From: Rhynchopus euleeides
Lineage: Eukaryota > Euglenozoa > Diplonemea > Diplonemida > Diplonemidae
Assembly (NCBI GenBank): GCA_963210315.1
Contig: OY723287.1
Location: 310,001 to 374,000, forward strand
Direction: 5' to 3'
Length of the DNA stretch: 64,000 bases
The notes beneath the pieces were generated by a model. The model did no database searches. It was not told the DNA's origin and was given only the letters and a program-made list of their open reading frames with translations. The position numbers were made by a program, and so were the translations under genes. This document shows, piece after piece, positions 11,145-23,113 of this stretch; position 1 is the first letter of the stretch, and every line of letters starts with the position of its first letter.

Positions 11145-13011
11145 TATTTATATTTGGCGCCGACAATCACAAGCAAGCTTTGACCTTTTTCCCCGTTGGC
11201 GCCCCGATGGTAAACAATTTGAACGTTTTTCCTCCCTCCCAGAGGTGTGAGGGCAGCAGGCCCGCCTTTGCCGCACTGCTGAGGCAACACCTTTACCACC
11301 ATAAGCCCAGGCACTCCACCTCCCTCTCCAGTTCCACCGAATCACCACTACTCAAAACGCACGGCACCCCGGGAGTGTAAGCCGCGTAGTGAATAAACTG
11401 CGAGAAACAAAGGAACACACCACACGGGAATCCCTCCGTGTTTAGGAGAGGGTGCACTGTGCGGGGGGGTTGGCGGTGGAAATGGATAACCGCCCCACTG
11501 CCAGGCCCCCGCACTGAGTGATCTCACCGGCGGGTGCCTTGATGTGAACGCCCCTGAGAGAACTCGGTATCGAAAATGCATAAATGGATGGACTTCGTCG
11601 TAGTTTTGTTTGAATTCTTGTGCCAGTGTAGGAGTTGCGATAACAAAAAGTGAAGCCACAGTGAAGCCAGGTATGCACTGCCATTTTTAAGCCGTGAGAA
11701 ATCCCTCCTGACCCATACTAAATACGATCCCGGACCCTCCGGAACAAAAGCGCGGCAACGCACCGACCGGGCAATGCACGTATACTTCGCTGCAGCGGTG
11801 CATTGAGCGATATCCGGTGTATCTTTGGACCCTGGGTGGAAGACGTCAACAACGCATCGCAGCATGAAAATAACACGCGTCTCTGCGCCGGATGGACTGC
11901 GGTTGCATTTAGTTTGACTGCGGCAAGGCACAGACGCCCACCCCCCCTTCGAGAAGGCTTTGCAGCCAAACGACAACAGGGGGATGGACGGATCCACGGG
12001 AGCTTGGCGCGGGGGCGGGGGGCGAGGGAAGTGTGATCCTGCAATGAGAAGGAGAAAGAGGCAGGGAGCGGTAGTCCCATTATGGACACGAGGATATTCA
12101 TCACTTTGGGGGCAGCTCGAGAGTCTTGCAGGCGGGTTGCTGCGTGAGGTCGGGCGCTTTGAGTAGGAAACGATAGCTTGGCGACGTAGCACTGCATGCG
12201 GTGTATGTGGGAGGTGTCGTCATGCAGGCCTGGCAGCACGAAATGCAAAACAAAGCTCACTTTCGCAACAGGTACTCTCTTCTGGTGTTCCTTTGGCATG
12301 AGATGTGGGACACCAGTGGAAGGGCGACGGGATAAACAGGCAAACAGAACCACCTCACGCATCCGTCTTGCCATGAGCTGGACTTCGGATTTTGCATGCG
12401 GTTTGGAGCTTCAGGGAGGAGAGCAGCGCGCCCCAAAGCGTTTTGTGGGCGCGCTGCCAAATCCCTTGAGAGAGAGAGAGAGAAAGAAAAGAGAGGGGGC
12501 TCGGAGGGGATCTTCGCTGCTCGACAGTTCCCGACAAGAAAAAAATCCCGGCGGTGGTCACCTTTTTATGAGAGGGAATGCGCCAGAACTGTTCCCCGTC
12601 GGGGGGGGGGGGGGGGGGTGCCCCACACAGCGAAGCCCCCCAGAGGGGGGGGGGGGCTAAAATCAAACACCACAAACACATCCAGCCGCAAGCAGGCAGC
12701 ATTCAAACCGGATGGAAGGGGTGGGGGAGGGGGGACTAGAGTGCCCAGGGGTAGGAAGGAGTTGAAGTCCACCGAGCAAGTGCACAGAATAAGGCGAAAC
12801 CCCTCCCCCCTGACCCCGAGTAATAGGTTGGCACGCACAGGATGCCACCAAAACCCGGGCAACAGCAGTTTGTCCAGGGGGGGGAAGTCTCAGGGTACGG
12901 CCCCGTTCTGTGGGGCTGTCCGGGGGATGGGTGAAAGAGCGTAAGGTGTGTAGAACGAAAGATCGACGGGGGCAAGTGATTCGCAAGGTTCTTTTTATAC
13001 ACGTTTTTGTT
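11145..13011. other. Intergenic, no firmly supported gene
   Basis: One minus-strand frame, ATG at 12374 to 11718 (218 codons), is the best candidate. It has no recognisable domain, no repeats and overlaps another long frame, so I do not call it a gene (chance of being real perhaps 0.2). 12590-12660 contains long G runs and 12470-12490 a (GA)n run. Confidence 0.4.
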
Positions 13012-13800
13012 CAGTGTTTAAGATACTGTTATGAAAAACGGGGCTTAGCCCCGGTTTTTGAGATTTTGCCCCGAAAAACCGGGGGTGCCTCTTTTTTTTT
13101 TTCCACCGGGATTTTTCTGAGATTCTGTCCGGGTACTATTCCAGGGTACTTTTTGGCCAGAGGAGGCCGGGGCCAAGAGCACAGTGCCCTGCCCCAGGGT
13201 TAGCTCGATGAACCTGTTGAGCACAAGGTGCACGTTGACTACATGCGGCGTGCGACTATGGAGCAGAATCAGCTGTTCGCTACCGTGGCCTCCGGCGGCT
13301 GGGGGGCTCCGCCCCCCAGACCCCCCTGTGCCGTCTGCCTGTCTTATATCCAACACCCTTTGGGGTCAATTGGGGATGGAATACAGCCCACCCCGGGAGG
13401 ATGCAGGCAGCTCACAGAATTGTACGGTTACAAGGAACAGATGCTCACTACCGTGGCCTCCGGCGGCTGGGGGGTACCGCCCCCCAGACCCCCCATGTGG
13501 CCTGTGCCTGTCCAGAACCAAGTCTGCAAGGGCAACCTGCGGTGCTTTCAACACCACCGCGCTCTCCCGAACGCTTTCTCATCGACTGGCTCCTTCGCGT
13601 TGGCGCCAAGAAGGAGCGCGCTCCTCTCGGACCTGGCAGCGGCCCCCGCAGAGGAGCCACCCTGCCCATCCCAGTTGAGTGGCGTGGGGTGGGGTGGGGT
13701 TGTGGGAAGGGAAAGCCCTTCCATTTGGAAATGGCTGAAATTTTACCCCCGATTACCCCCGGTTTTCGGCGCGCAGCCCGGAACCCTATCTTTTACCCTG
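13012..13800. mobile_element. hAT-type non-autonomous element, 789 bp, TSD TTTTTGTT
   Basis: Flanked by identical 8-bp duplications TTTTTGTT (13004-13011 and 13801-13808). Left end CAGTGTTTAAGATA, right end inverted CAGGGTAAAAGATAGG. hAT transposons characteristically make 8-bp TSDs and start with CA. No transposase. Carries two G/C hairpin modules (13283-13326 and 13451-13494). Confidence 0.85.
13283..13326 (+). repeat. G/C hairpin module (reference copy of 15)
   Basis: A 44-bp unit reading CCGTGGCCTCCGGCGG followed by CTGGGGGGC-TCC-GCCCCCCAG and CCCCCC, a 9-bp perfect stem with a 3-nt loop. Other copies: 13451, 22116, 22283, 63368, 63534 and 63857 in this orientation; 20247, 20408, 28147, 28308, 36960, 59728, 60175 and 60331 inverted. 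Flanking sequence (CTCAGGAGGACGCAGCCAA-like, then a CAGATGTTCACTA-like stretch) is also conserved, so the module is part of a longer ~165-bp unit. Confidence 0.9.
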
Positions 13801-16149
13801 TTTTTGTTGTTCGTTTTGTTTTTTTCTGGGAGTTGAAATCTGTGAAATCTGTGTGTGTTTTGTGTGTGTGTGTGCCCAAAGGTGCAAATCATTTGCAGAA
13901 CATCACGACACGACGAGGCGCGTGAAGGGGTGTTCTCACGATCGGCGACACAGGGCTTCCCCTCCGCGAACCAGGGCCATGGCACGTGGCTGTTGTGCGA
14001 TCGCCAGAGTTTGGCTGGGCGGGACTTGCCACCCACTCTGCGTCAGAGCAAAACGACCCCTCCGAGAAAAGCATTGGCGGAACCTCCGCCAGGCTCCTCT
14101 TAGCCACCTCTCTGCTCCCTTTCGCTTGTTGAACCGCACACATGCGTGAATGGTTTGGTCTTTGTGTAGAGGAGAGCACACGGATCACCTCTTGATATGC
14201 CCTCCACCGACACACACGCAGATAGTGTGCCATTGCGGCACGCCAGCTGTGGCACAACGCAGCTCACGATGCACGCCCCCCCTCCGAGTGACACGACACG
14301 CTTTTTGAAGATTTTGTGGTGTGTTGCCTCCACCTTGTCGGCACACAGTTTGGTTCTTTGTTTGCTGCAAGCAGCGGGGAACACACCAAGCGCCAGCTCT
14401 TGGTGGTGCTCTCCGCTCCGAACACTCACAGGCAAGGCATCGACACACCTGCGTGACTCTTTCTGTAGGAGTGTCCAGAACACCGAGCACCTGCACCTGA
14501 TGCCTGATGTGATCACAGTATCCACTGCCACCACACATGCCAGCAATCCATTATGAAGCTCTGCTTCGCCTGCCCTGGCACACACAATCACAAGAAAAGA
14601 AAACAATTCAGAAATTTTCATTCCATCTCGACTCTTCTGTGCGAGAAACCTTGCGGGGTTTGCGGGGCCATCCAGCCCCCCAAAAGCAATACTAAAAAAA
14701 ACGGCGGGATTTGTGGCGGGGGGGAGGAGGGGGAGGGGGGAAGGGGCAGGGGGATGACTTTGACATAAAGGAAAATACTAGAATGGATCACGGGTGGCTG
14801 TGATGCTAATGAAATTGCGCAAGGGGGGCAGGGGGCCCACCTGCTCACCCACCCCACCCGGCCCCTCCAGAACCAACTCTCCAGAAACCTTGGAAATGAA
14901 GCTGTCAGTCCCGGGTGGATCGAAGGGTGGTAAACCAACGAATATTAAATTGGGTCCTGTTGGAACGCAACACTCACACGGCAGTCGTGGGGGGCGCACA
15001 CCAAACCTCACGGAAGCTTAACGACGCCCCCCACTGGCACTCACACACAGATAGGCAAGGATGCAGCAGGTGCAGAGGGCCTGTACGCAACTGGGCACCC
15101 TACACGCTGAAAAGATGGCCACTTCACACAGATGTTGATGTGGTTTGTTCAAATTGATGATTTCCGAGGGGGGGGAGGGCGGGGGGAGAGGAGATGAGGC
15201 CTTCGCTAATCGACATTTTTTTTCTGGCAAAGTTCGGAGGGGTGGTTCCGCCTTAGCTCACTGCAGTAAGAAGGCGGAACGCACCACCCCGATGTGCCCA
15301 AACAAAAATGCCCGCTGTCGTCACACCCCCCTCCCACCCCGTCGCGAAGACCCCCCCCCCCCCCATCCCATCCCTCGTTCCCAAAAGAAAAATATCGTTC
15401 AAAACCATACCCCCCCCAACCCACCTCCAGACCCAGACCTCTTCGCGCCCCCCCCCCCCCCCCCAACCAATGCCGGGCTGCCGTGTCAGGGCGATGCAGG
15501 CAAGACAGGGCCCCCACAGCAGGGATGAAAGGGTTGGGGGGACGGGGCGAGCCGCTGTTAGTGCTTCCCTCGGGGAGGGGGGTTCGAACGGTTTTTTGTG
15601 TCAAACGCACCGTGCTCACGGAAGGCGTTCAGAACTAAAAGGGTTGCAGTGGGAGGATGTTTTGTTCACCTACACTCCACGCCCCAACGTGCAGGTGACC
15701 AGAAGGTTGCACAAACAAAACAAAAGAAACCCGGCAATCCTTTTTTGTTAGTTCGGCGCAGCCAACTGGGGAAACTTTCTGTGCCTTTAGCTGGATCGTG
15801 CGCCCCCACTCACACCACTTCATCAGACCGGGGAGCGGTGTACACAAAGAGTGGGGTCTGCGTTCCAACAAAATAAACTTTCACGCCAGAAATTGGGTTT
15901 GTTGCCTCGTTTTGCTGTCACTTTACGATACAGCGGGGGCACAGATAGTTTCCCCCACAACAAAAGGTTTTTTTCCGGCCGCAACGGATAAGGCCTGTTT
16001 TTTCCCCCCGCGCCGGGAGGTCGGGGGGCGGGGGGTAAAGAGTAGAACTGTGCAGAATTGATTAGGAGGAGGTGGGGGTGGCGGCGGCGGGTGAGGGAGG
16101 GAGGACAAAATGTTACCCCACCCCACCCCACCCCCCTCCCCACCCCACC
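13801..16149. other. Intergenic, no firmly supported gene
   Basis: The minus-strand frame from an ATG at 14621 to 14100 (173 codons) begins with a hydrophobic stretch (FSFLVIVCA) that could be a signal peptide, but the rest is featureless. I rate it about 0.2 as a gene. The remainder is G/C homopolymers and short frames. Confidence 0.4.
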
Positions 16150-16394
16150 CAGGGGATAAGATAGGTCTGGTTTTCCGGTTTTCAAAACCAGGGTTTCCCG
16201 GTTTCCGGTTTTCTGGAAAAAAAAAAAAGGCCGATCGGATTTTCGCCGGTTTTTGGGGAACCTTTGTGACAGTCAACCAGTGGGACCATTAGCCAAAAAA
16301 ATATGGAAAGTGACCCCATCGTGATCCGCACGGAGCTCAAACAGTCAAAAGAAAGCAGAGAAGCGGAGAAAAGGAGCCCAGCGGGACCCGGTGG

Positions 16395-16723
16395 GTGGTG
16401 ATGTCCTCGTCATGCAGGTCTTCTAGCTTGATCATTCCGACCGCACCGTACTCCTTCTGGGCGGCTTGCCGAGCGCATGCACTCAATCTCGTTGCGGTGC
16501 ACACTGCCAAGGACCACCCTGTCATCCACGCAAGCTACGACCTTGTCTCGAGCACGTTTGCCTTGCTGGGGATGGCACATGCAAACTCCGATGTTTTCGG
16601 GAGTGCATGTCCGCTTTGGAGAGGATCGACGGATTCGGGTTCTGGCGGGACCGCGATTTGTGCAGTGTTGGAGACACCCGCTGGTGTTCGCATGAGCGCA
16701 CGTTGTGCGCATCGTCTGACTGA
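16395..16723 (+). pseudogene. hAT transposase fragment, frameshifted
   Basis: Frame 3 reads a segment with CRAHALNLVA, then SYDLVSSTFALLG and DVF. At about 16595 the similarity passes into frame 2, which continues ALERIDGF... and VGDTRWCSHERTL before a stop at 16721. The C..H.LNLV motif, ~45 residues of helix, then xDTRW is the arrangement of the central catalytic region of hAT transposases (zinc finger MYM-type-1-like subgroup). N-terminal BED finger and C-terminal dimerisation region are not seen. The remnant agrees with the hAT-type termini and TSD of the surrounding element. Similarity is by motif recognition only. Confidence 0.55.
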
Positions 16724-17189
16724 CTGCCTCAAGGGGGTGGTCATGCAACAAGCTCGACCATGAAGGTAGTTGCCCTTCGTGAGGCATACCAGCAGAGCAG
16801 CACCCTCAGGGGGGTTTGTCCTGATGCGGGAGGTGATGCGAAGCCGCGCTCCGTCAGTACGTGGACGCATTGAAAGCTCAGTTCCGTCCCTTCGGGGAGC
16901 TGCGTGGAGCAACACGCCACTGCTGTTCGGCAGAGCCTGGTCCAGCCGTGTTGGGTGTGATTCTGAGAGGGTTTGCGCGGGTCGCGCGCGCCGAAGGCGC
17001 GCGCGAAAAATTTTTACTAGTTACGAGCGACGAAGCGTAGCGAAGTCGCGAAGTAACGAAGGAAATCGTACGACTGAAGCTTTGGATTAGCACCTCATGC
17101 CACTTCACAGGGCCTCAACACAGCCTTGAGACAGCAAGTGTGCGCTCAAGTTTCTGTACTTCATTGCAAGTGTGCGCTCAAGTTTAACA

Positions 17190-18683
17190 ATGGCCGGAAG
17201 AAAGAAGAAGACCCCAAAATCCAAGGAAGCCTCGCAGACTACACCCCCGCCTCCGCCTCCGTCTGAGGAGGAGTCCGCCGCGGGCCAGGCCATCGCAGCT
17301 GAGCCTGTGGCCGTGACACCAGTCGAACCCCAGGAGCCCCCGCAGATTCCCCCATCGCAGCTTCCGCCGCCGCAAACCGCCAACCCCGTGCCCACGGGGG
17401 CCCCTCATCAGAGCCCGGCCCAGCACAACACACATGCTTACCCCACTGTGTACGCCTATGCACCCCACCACCAGAACTTGTACCCAGCACCCGGTGCTTT
17501 GACAGCGCAGCCCCCCCCCGGGCAGTTTGCACATGCTGGTGCCCCCCCCCACACATCATCTTACGTGTTGGTTCACCACTCCCCCGGTGTCCACACGCTG
17601 CAGCAGGCTCCCCTCCCAGCGCCCGCCCCCGGTGCTCCTGCAGCTCAGCCGCCCCCCCCAGGGCAGGCTCCACACGTCGGTGCGCCCCCGCCCCAGGCAC
17701 CGGCCGTGTCGGCACACCACTCTCCCGGTGTCACCACGCTCCAGCATGTTCCCCACCCAGCGTTTGTCACCGCTCAGCCGCCCATCCCAGGGCAGGCTCC
17801 GCACGCCGGTGCACCCCCGCACCCTGCTCCGGCTGTGTCGGCATACCACTATACCGGTATCCCCACGTTGCAACATGCTCCCCACCCAGCGCCAGCGCTC
17901 CCCAGCGCCCAGCCACCCGTTCCAGGGCAGGCTCCACATGCCGGTGCACCCCCGCCCCACGCACCGGCTGTGGCCGCACACCACCCCGGTGTCGCCGCGC
18001 TTCAGCATGATCCCCACCCGGCTTTTGTGTCTGGTGGTGCACCTTGGGCAAACACAGCAGGCTTTGGCGCAGACCAGGCTTGGGCTGCCATCGCTGCGGG
18101 CCACCCCCCTCCCCACGCCAGCCCGGCCCCGCTTCCCCAGTCCTCCCTCGCCCCCGGCGCTCTCGCCACGGACCTTGAGCCTTCTCTGTGGGCCACCATG
18201 TCTGCGGACAGGCGGGCTTCAGTCCTCCTCGGGCTGGACGTCCGGTTCGGTCCGCTCTCCTCCAGTGGTTCCAGTTTGTCCATCGAGGCCGCACACCGTG
18301 TGTCGGACCTGAAAGCGATGGCGAACAAGATTGGGACACACGGAACACTGGAGGAGGCGAACAAATTTTTATGCGACATGGCCCACAGGGAGCTCATGAG
18401 GCTCTTTGTGCTGGAACGGGCCGCTGGGGGCGACTCGGCAGGGGCGAGGAAGATGGAATCCGCTTTTTTCGCTGCGGACACACAGCCCGTGTTCGCTGCC
18501 CCCGCCCTCCAGGCTGCCTCGGGCCCCCTCGAGCCCCGCCACGAGCCCCGCCAGGGCCCCAAGCGGCAGCGGTCTGACCGCTCCGTTTTCGCCGGCCCCC
18601 CTCCCAAGATGGCCCGCCGAGAGGTTACCGAGAGGAAGCCGGATTTTCGCGGGCACCCCCGGGGGGGCTACCGCCGGAACTAG
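17190..18683 (+). CDS. Proline-rich repeat protein carried in a hAT element, 497 aa
   Basis: The ATG at 17190 sits in a good context (ACAATGG); the frame is open a little upstream only through a GTG. The protein opens with a basic stretch (GRKKKTPKSK) and a polyproline run. It then has four ~43-residue repeats (residues ~105-290) built on QPP.PGQAPHAGAPP..APAV.AHH..GV.TLQH.PHPA. A non-repetitive, partly helical region follows (~320-430, with LLGLDVRFGPL and EEANKFLCDMAHRELMRLFV). The tail is rich in Arg/Gly (KRQRSDRS, RGHPRGGYRRN), suggesting nucleic-acid binding and perhaps nuclear location. No catalytic motif. The gene lies between 12-bp direct repeats GTGTGCGCTCAA (17138, 17170 and 18738), and AATAAA at about 18803 could be its poly(A) signal. 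A Gag-like transposon protein or a captured host gene are both possible. Confidence 0.7.
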   Translation: MAGRKKKTPKSKEASQTTPPPPPPSEEESAAGQAIAAEPVAVTPVEPQEPPQIPPSQLPPPQTANPVPTGAPHQSPAQHNTHAYPTVYAYAPHHQNLYPAPGALTAQPPPGQFAHAGAPPHTSSYVLVHHSPGVHTLQQAPLPAPAPGAPAAQPPPPGQAPHVGAPPPQAPAVSAHHSPGVTTLQHVPHPAFVTAQPPIPGQAPHAGAPPHPAPAVSAYHYTGIPTLQHAPHPAPALPSAQPPVPGQAPHAGAPPPHAPAVAAHHPGVAALQHDPHPAFVSGGAPWANTAGFGADQAWAAIAAGHPPPHASPAPLPQSSLAPGALATDLEPSLWATMSADRRASVLLGLDVRFGPLSSSGSSLSIEAAHRVSDLKAMANKIGTHGTLEEANKFLCDMAHRELMRLFVLERAAGGDSAGARKMESAFFAADTQPVFAAPALQAASGPLEPRHEPRQGPKRQRSDRSVFAGPPPKMARREVTERKPDFRGHPRGGYRRN

Positions 18684-18879
18684 GGCCCACCAGCCTGTGC
18701 CCCCCCACCCCGTCCCGCCCCCTCCCATCCCTCCCCCGTGTGCGCTCAACAAAAAGTAGTCCGGAACTGTTCTCCCACAGTTGCTGGACAGGGTGTCTAT
18801 AATAAAGCGAAAGGAGTACGATTTCAAAACCAGAAAAACCGGAAAACGGCGCCAGAAAAAAAGTCTATCTTATACCCTG

Positions 18880-19974
18880 ACCCCACCCCACCCCGCAAAA
18901 AAAAAACACCATCAGGCTGTGCAGTTCTTGAAACAGGGGGCAAGGTAGCCAATCGCCTTGAGAGGGTCCCTCCCCTCCCCGGGTGGGTGGGGGTGGGTGA
19001 CGACCCTCCGCATAACCCCTACACACACACGTGAAGCTCGTTGAGAAGGCGCGGCGTGGCAGCTCTTGGGACCGGAGAGGAGGGGGGTGGGGGGAGGGCA
19101 AGGCAGGGGGGGGGGGGGGGGGGGACGAAGAGGCTGCGGAATGCAGACCCTCAGAACCCCCCCCCCAGCCACCCAGCCACCCTCCTCCCCCCCTCCCCCT
19201 TTTGCATTGCGGCTGCCACGGCGGCCTCCCCGCACACAAGAATAGGCAGAGCGCGGGCAGGCCCTTGAAAGGGGTTTGAGCGGCTTTGCCAGCGGGATGT
19301 TATAACGTAGCCTCCCTGTGAGAAAGGCGTGCATTTGAAACGGGGAATCAACGAGAGAGAAGGGGAAACAATAAGGCGGCAGGTGTGGTGTTCATCACAG
19401 CCTGCCGGGGGGGGGGGGGGGGGGGGTGGCGGGGTGTGAGGTGTTCCTGAGAGAGTTTTTTTTCCATGAGATAGGGCACCGCCGAACCAAAAAGAAGAAA
19501 CCCCGCCGAAGATATGGCGCTCCAGCGCCACAGCTGTTTTTTTCACCCCTAGCGGAAATCCTGATATTTCAGACACCCTCGCGTTGTAGTTTTTTTTTTG
19601 GGTGAGCGAACTGGCTTCGCGCAGTGTCCCCTCGAGGCCACAACGCGAGAACCGAACCCGCCACCGGACACCCTCCCAAAAGGCCATTGATCTTTGTTCT
19701 GCACGACGCTGCAGCCGAATGGATAGTGATATAGATCTCTGAAGACGGTAGGCTATGTAGGTGTGGCCCGTCCGAATATGCCGCTCGTCGATCTTGGCTC
19801 GGCAGCCATCAAGAGAATCTGGTCCGCAAACTCGCACAGGACATTTCGTGATCAACGACTGACGGGAGTGTCGTGCAGAGGCGCAACGGGGGGGGCGATC
19901 AGGACATGTAGAGAAAAAGTCAAGAAGGCAGAAAACCGACCTCCCTTGCGTTTGATTTTTATAGGATCTGTGAT
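18880..19974. other. Intergenic, no gene seen
   Basis: G/C-run-rich DNA (G runs near 19110 and 19410) with low-complexity frames only. Confidence 0.5.
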
Positions 19975-20731
19975 CATGCATGCTGCTAAATGTGAGATTT
20001 TTGGGCCAAATTTCGGAATCCCAATACATTTTTTTTGGGGGCGAGTTTGTTAGGAAAATGGGGGTGGCACAGCGTCGTTCTTCCACACAAGAGGGTCGTT
20101 TTTGGCATCAACGGTTCAAACTCTCTTCACGGCGACCCTACTCAATTTTTTTGAGTTATTGGGGGCCATTTACTGTGCGTCAAAGTGTCGACGATTGGCC
20201 ACCTTTGGTGCCGTGGCTGGTGGGTGGCCATGGGCACACGCTACAAGGGGGGTCTGGGGGGCAGAGCCCCCCAGCCGCCGGAGGCCACGGTAGTGAACAT
20301 ATGTTCATTGTGGGCGTAGATCCTGTGTGAGTTGGCTGCGTCCTCCTGAGGCCTGAGGCTACTGGAGTGGTTGGATTCCCTGACTTGATGGGTATCGAAG
20401 GGCTCCAGGGGGGTCTGGGGGGCGGAGCCCCCCAGCCGCCGGAGGCCACGGTAGCGAGCATATATTCCTGCAAAACCTTCGACGTCGACCGTCGAACCAG
20501 TGTAGCCGGGTTGCCGCTTTTTTATGGGGGGTGGAAACCCAAAATCACCGGGTCGACGGCCGACGCTTAGCGACATGCCTGCCACCGGGTGGGTGGGTGG
20601 GTGGGGGGGCTGCGCCCACCCACCCCCACCCACCCAATCTCGCCCCCAATAAAAATGCACATATCTCGCCACCAAAAAAAATGCGAGGACCCCGAAAGTC
20701 CCAATCCCAATATCATTTAGCAGCAAGCATG
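19975..20731. mobile_element. hAT-type non-autonomous element, 757 bp, TSD TCTGTGAT
   Basis: Perfect 8-bp duplications TCTGTGAT (19967-19974 and 20732-20739). Ends CATGCATGCTGCTAAAT and inverted CATGCTTGCTGCTAAAT. No coding capacity. Carries two hairpin modules (20247-20290 and 20408-20451). The ends differ from the CAGGG group, so it is a separate family. Confidence 0.85.
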
Positions 20732-21741
20732 TCTGTGATTTGACATTGTTTTTTTGTGGGTGGCCTGCAACGGCCTCAATGACCGCCTGTTATTTCTAAC
20801 CCGGTTTGACCCCACCGCGTCCCTCCCCCCCCTCCTGACGAGACGACTGGTGCCAGTGGTGGAACTGGTTTCTTCTGAAAAAAGTGGCATTTTTTTATCG
20901 ACGGTTTGGCAGGTTCTTGACAACAGTGTTAAGGTGGAAGGTGCGGGTTCGATTTCTTGACTATTTTTTTGGGATCTTTCGGCACCTACGAACTCAGCGT
21001 TGGCGCCCCCTCTCCGACAGGCAAGATCTTATTGGAGTTGCAATCGGGAGGGGGCGGGGGGGTGTCGGTAGAGAAAAGGCAAAACCACATCATCACGTTG
21101 CGGCAGAACAGTCACAATTCTACATAGCGCTTGTTCACCGGCAGCGACGAGAAGAAAATATATCGCCCCATACGCAGCAATGCCGCTGGGGGAAATGGAA
21201 CACTATCGACACATGTCACCGAACACGGGGGAATGGGGAGAGGAGAGGTTGTGGTGAAACGCACACACCTCGACCTGTGATGAGGTGAGATGTGGCTCTG
21301 CAATTACGGCACTACGCGTGCCGTGCACTCAAATCGGACCTGCGTTCTATGTGTTCCATTTCCTCCTTCATTGCATGAGGCTACAAAAAACAATCGGTGA
21401 GAAAATCTGTTCCACATTGTCCACACGGCAAACAGGGTGTTCAGGTCTGCTGCAGGGGCATCTTCAGAACATCACATCAACAGTCAGCCCTGTGCGCCTC
21501 CACTTCAGCTGGGGCTGAAGCGCACGAAAGCGCACCACACATTCCCTTTTTGGCATTTTGGCGCATTGTTGGCTTGTCCATGTTATTGGGCCACGCCACA
21601 CCGGTGCAGATGTATCCTTCGGTCTGTGGGCATTCTTCTGTTGCTCGGGATAGACGACTCCCAGAGGCAGGGTCTGAAGCGAGGAGGTTGAGATCGGAAG
21701 GCCAGCCAAAAAAAAAGAAGAAAAAAACGCCCGGCCAAAAC
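20732..21741. other. Intergenic, no gene seen
   Basis: Short frames only, none with recognisable domains. Confidence 0.5.
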
Positions 21742-22635
21742 CATACCTGAATGTTGCCCGGTATGAGTATCAGGATTTTCAGAATTGCCAATATTTTTTT
21801 TTCTTGGTGGTTCAGGCCCAAAAGGTGTGAACAACTAATGTTTCCGGAGAGAAAAAAATACCGGCGTGAGCCACGGATCCCAATGATGCAAATAAACGCA
21901 TTTTCGGGAGGAGGAAAAAATGGACCAAAAATGGGGCCCGGGCGGGCCAGCCCACGGGGCCTGGCCCATGTCCTCAGTGTCTGTCATTGAACCTCTGGCT
22001 TGAGGCGACGATCCAGCCCGCACTGACGAGCCTTGGCGCCCTCATCGAACCCTTGGGCGCAATTTACTCAAGTTCAGGAAGATGACTGTACCGCACAAGG
22101 AACAGATGTTCAGTACCGTGGCCTCCGGCGGCTGGGGGGCTCCGCCCCCCAGACCCCCGCGTGACGTATGCCTGTCGACCAAGCCTTTGGGATCACATCA
22201 GGTCATGGAATCCAGACCGCCCTCAGGAGGACGCACCCAACTCACCACAGAATCTGTACCCACAAGGAACAGATGTTCGCTACCGTGGCCTCCGGCGGCT
22301 GGGGGGCTCCGCCCCCCGGACCCCCCTGTGGACATCTGTGCATTCTCTGGACTACCTCTAAGGGTGCACCACTCTTCTCCAGGGTCAAACTGCATATTCC
22401 CACGTTTTCTCGTGTTTCTGTACGGGGTCTAATAAAAGATGGACTCATCCGCAGAACACGTCCGGGGGCACCATGGATTTCAACCCCCGAAACATGCCGT
22501 TTTCGGGGTTTTTCGGGTCACCTGCGGTGCGCACGGCCCGAAAAATGGGGTGAAACAGGTCACGAAAACCAAGAAAAAACTGAGTATAAGTACCGGGTTT
22601 TTGGCCACTTTTTGTCAGAATAAGCTTCAGGTATG
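21742..22635. mobile_element. hAT-type non-autonomous element, 894 bp, TSD GCCAAAAC
   Basis: Perfect 8-bp duplications GCCAAAAC (21734-21741 and 22636-22643) and short inverted ends CATACCTGAA. Carries hairpin modules at 22116-22158 and 22283-22326. No transposase. Confidence 0.8.
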
Positions 22636-22706
22636 GCCAAAACCCTGTGATACGTGTGTACACGGTGGGATCTTGTAAATTTTACATGTATAACTACAAG
22701 TATATA

Positions 22707-23051
22707 CCGTATACGTAAATATTTTGGAACGTAAATATTATGGAACGTAAATATTATGGAACGTAAATATTTTGGAACGCTGGTGGGTTGGCGTTCCAGA
22801 TTTTTTTCGTTCCATAATATTTACAGGGCTTTCTGCGACTCGGGGACTTGGACCAGGTGATCGGACGGCATACAGAGTCCCTGACGGGACCTACTCGTGC
22901 ACTTTTCGCGCGATTCCTGACGCAAGCCGTCCTCACCACCGAGTCCCCAACTGGCCCTGTAAATATTATGGAACGTAAATATTATGGAACGGACCGGCCA
23001 AAAATGGGCCCGTTCCATAATATTTACGTTCCATAATATTTACGTATACGG
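22707..23051. mobile_element. 345-bp mariner-like MITE, copy 2
   Basis: Same length and, by eye, same sequence as 10800-11144, flanked by TA. It sits inside the left TIR of the 22661-30129 element, so it inserted after that element. Confidence 0.85.
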
Positions 23052-23113
23052 TACATGTATTATACATGTATAATACTTGCATGTCAACTATTATACATGT
23101 ATAATACATGTAT

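Larger units (their letters stand above)
16150..18879 (+). mobile_element. 2.7-kb hAT element with transposase remnant and cargo gene, TSD ACCCCACC
   Basis: Perfect 8-bp duplications ACCCCACC flank it (16142-16149 and 18880-18887). Ends are CAGGGGATAAGATAG and inverted CAGGGTATAAGATAG, and the inverted similarity continues inwards (CCGGTTTT.AAACC-rich). Inside are a broken hAT transposase segment (about 16395-16723) and the proline-rich gene at 17190-18683. The ends are intact and the transposase is not. Confidence 0.85.

Noticed and set aside
20875..20960. Possible tRNA from a GGGTTCGATTTC (B-box-like) word
   Set aside because: No cloverleaf: acceptor and anticodon stems cannot be paired around it.
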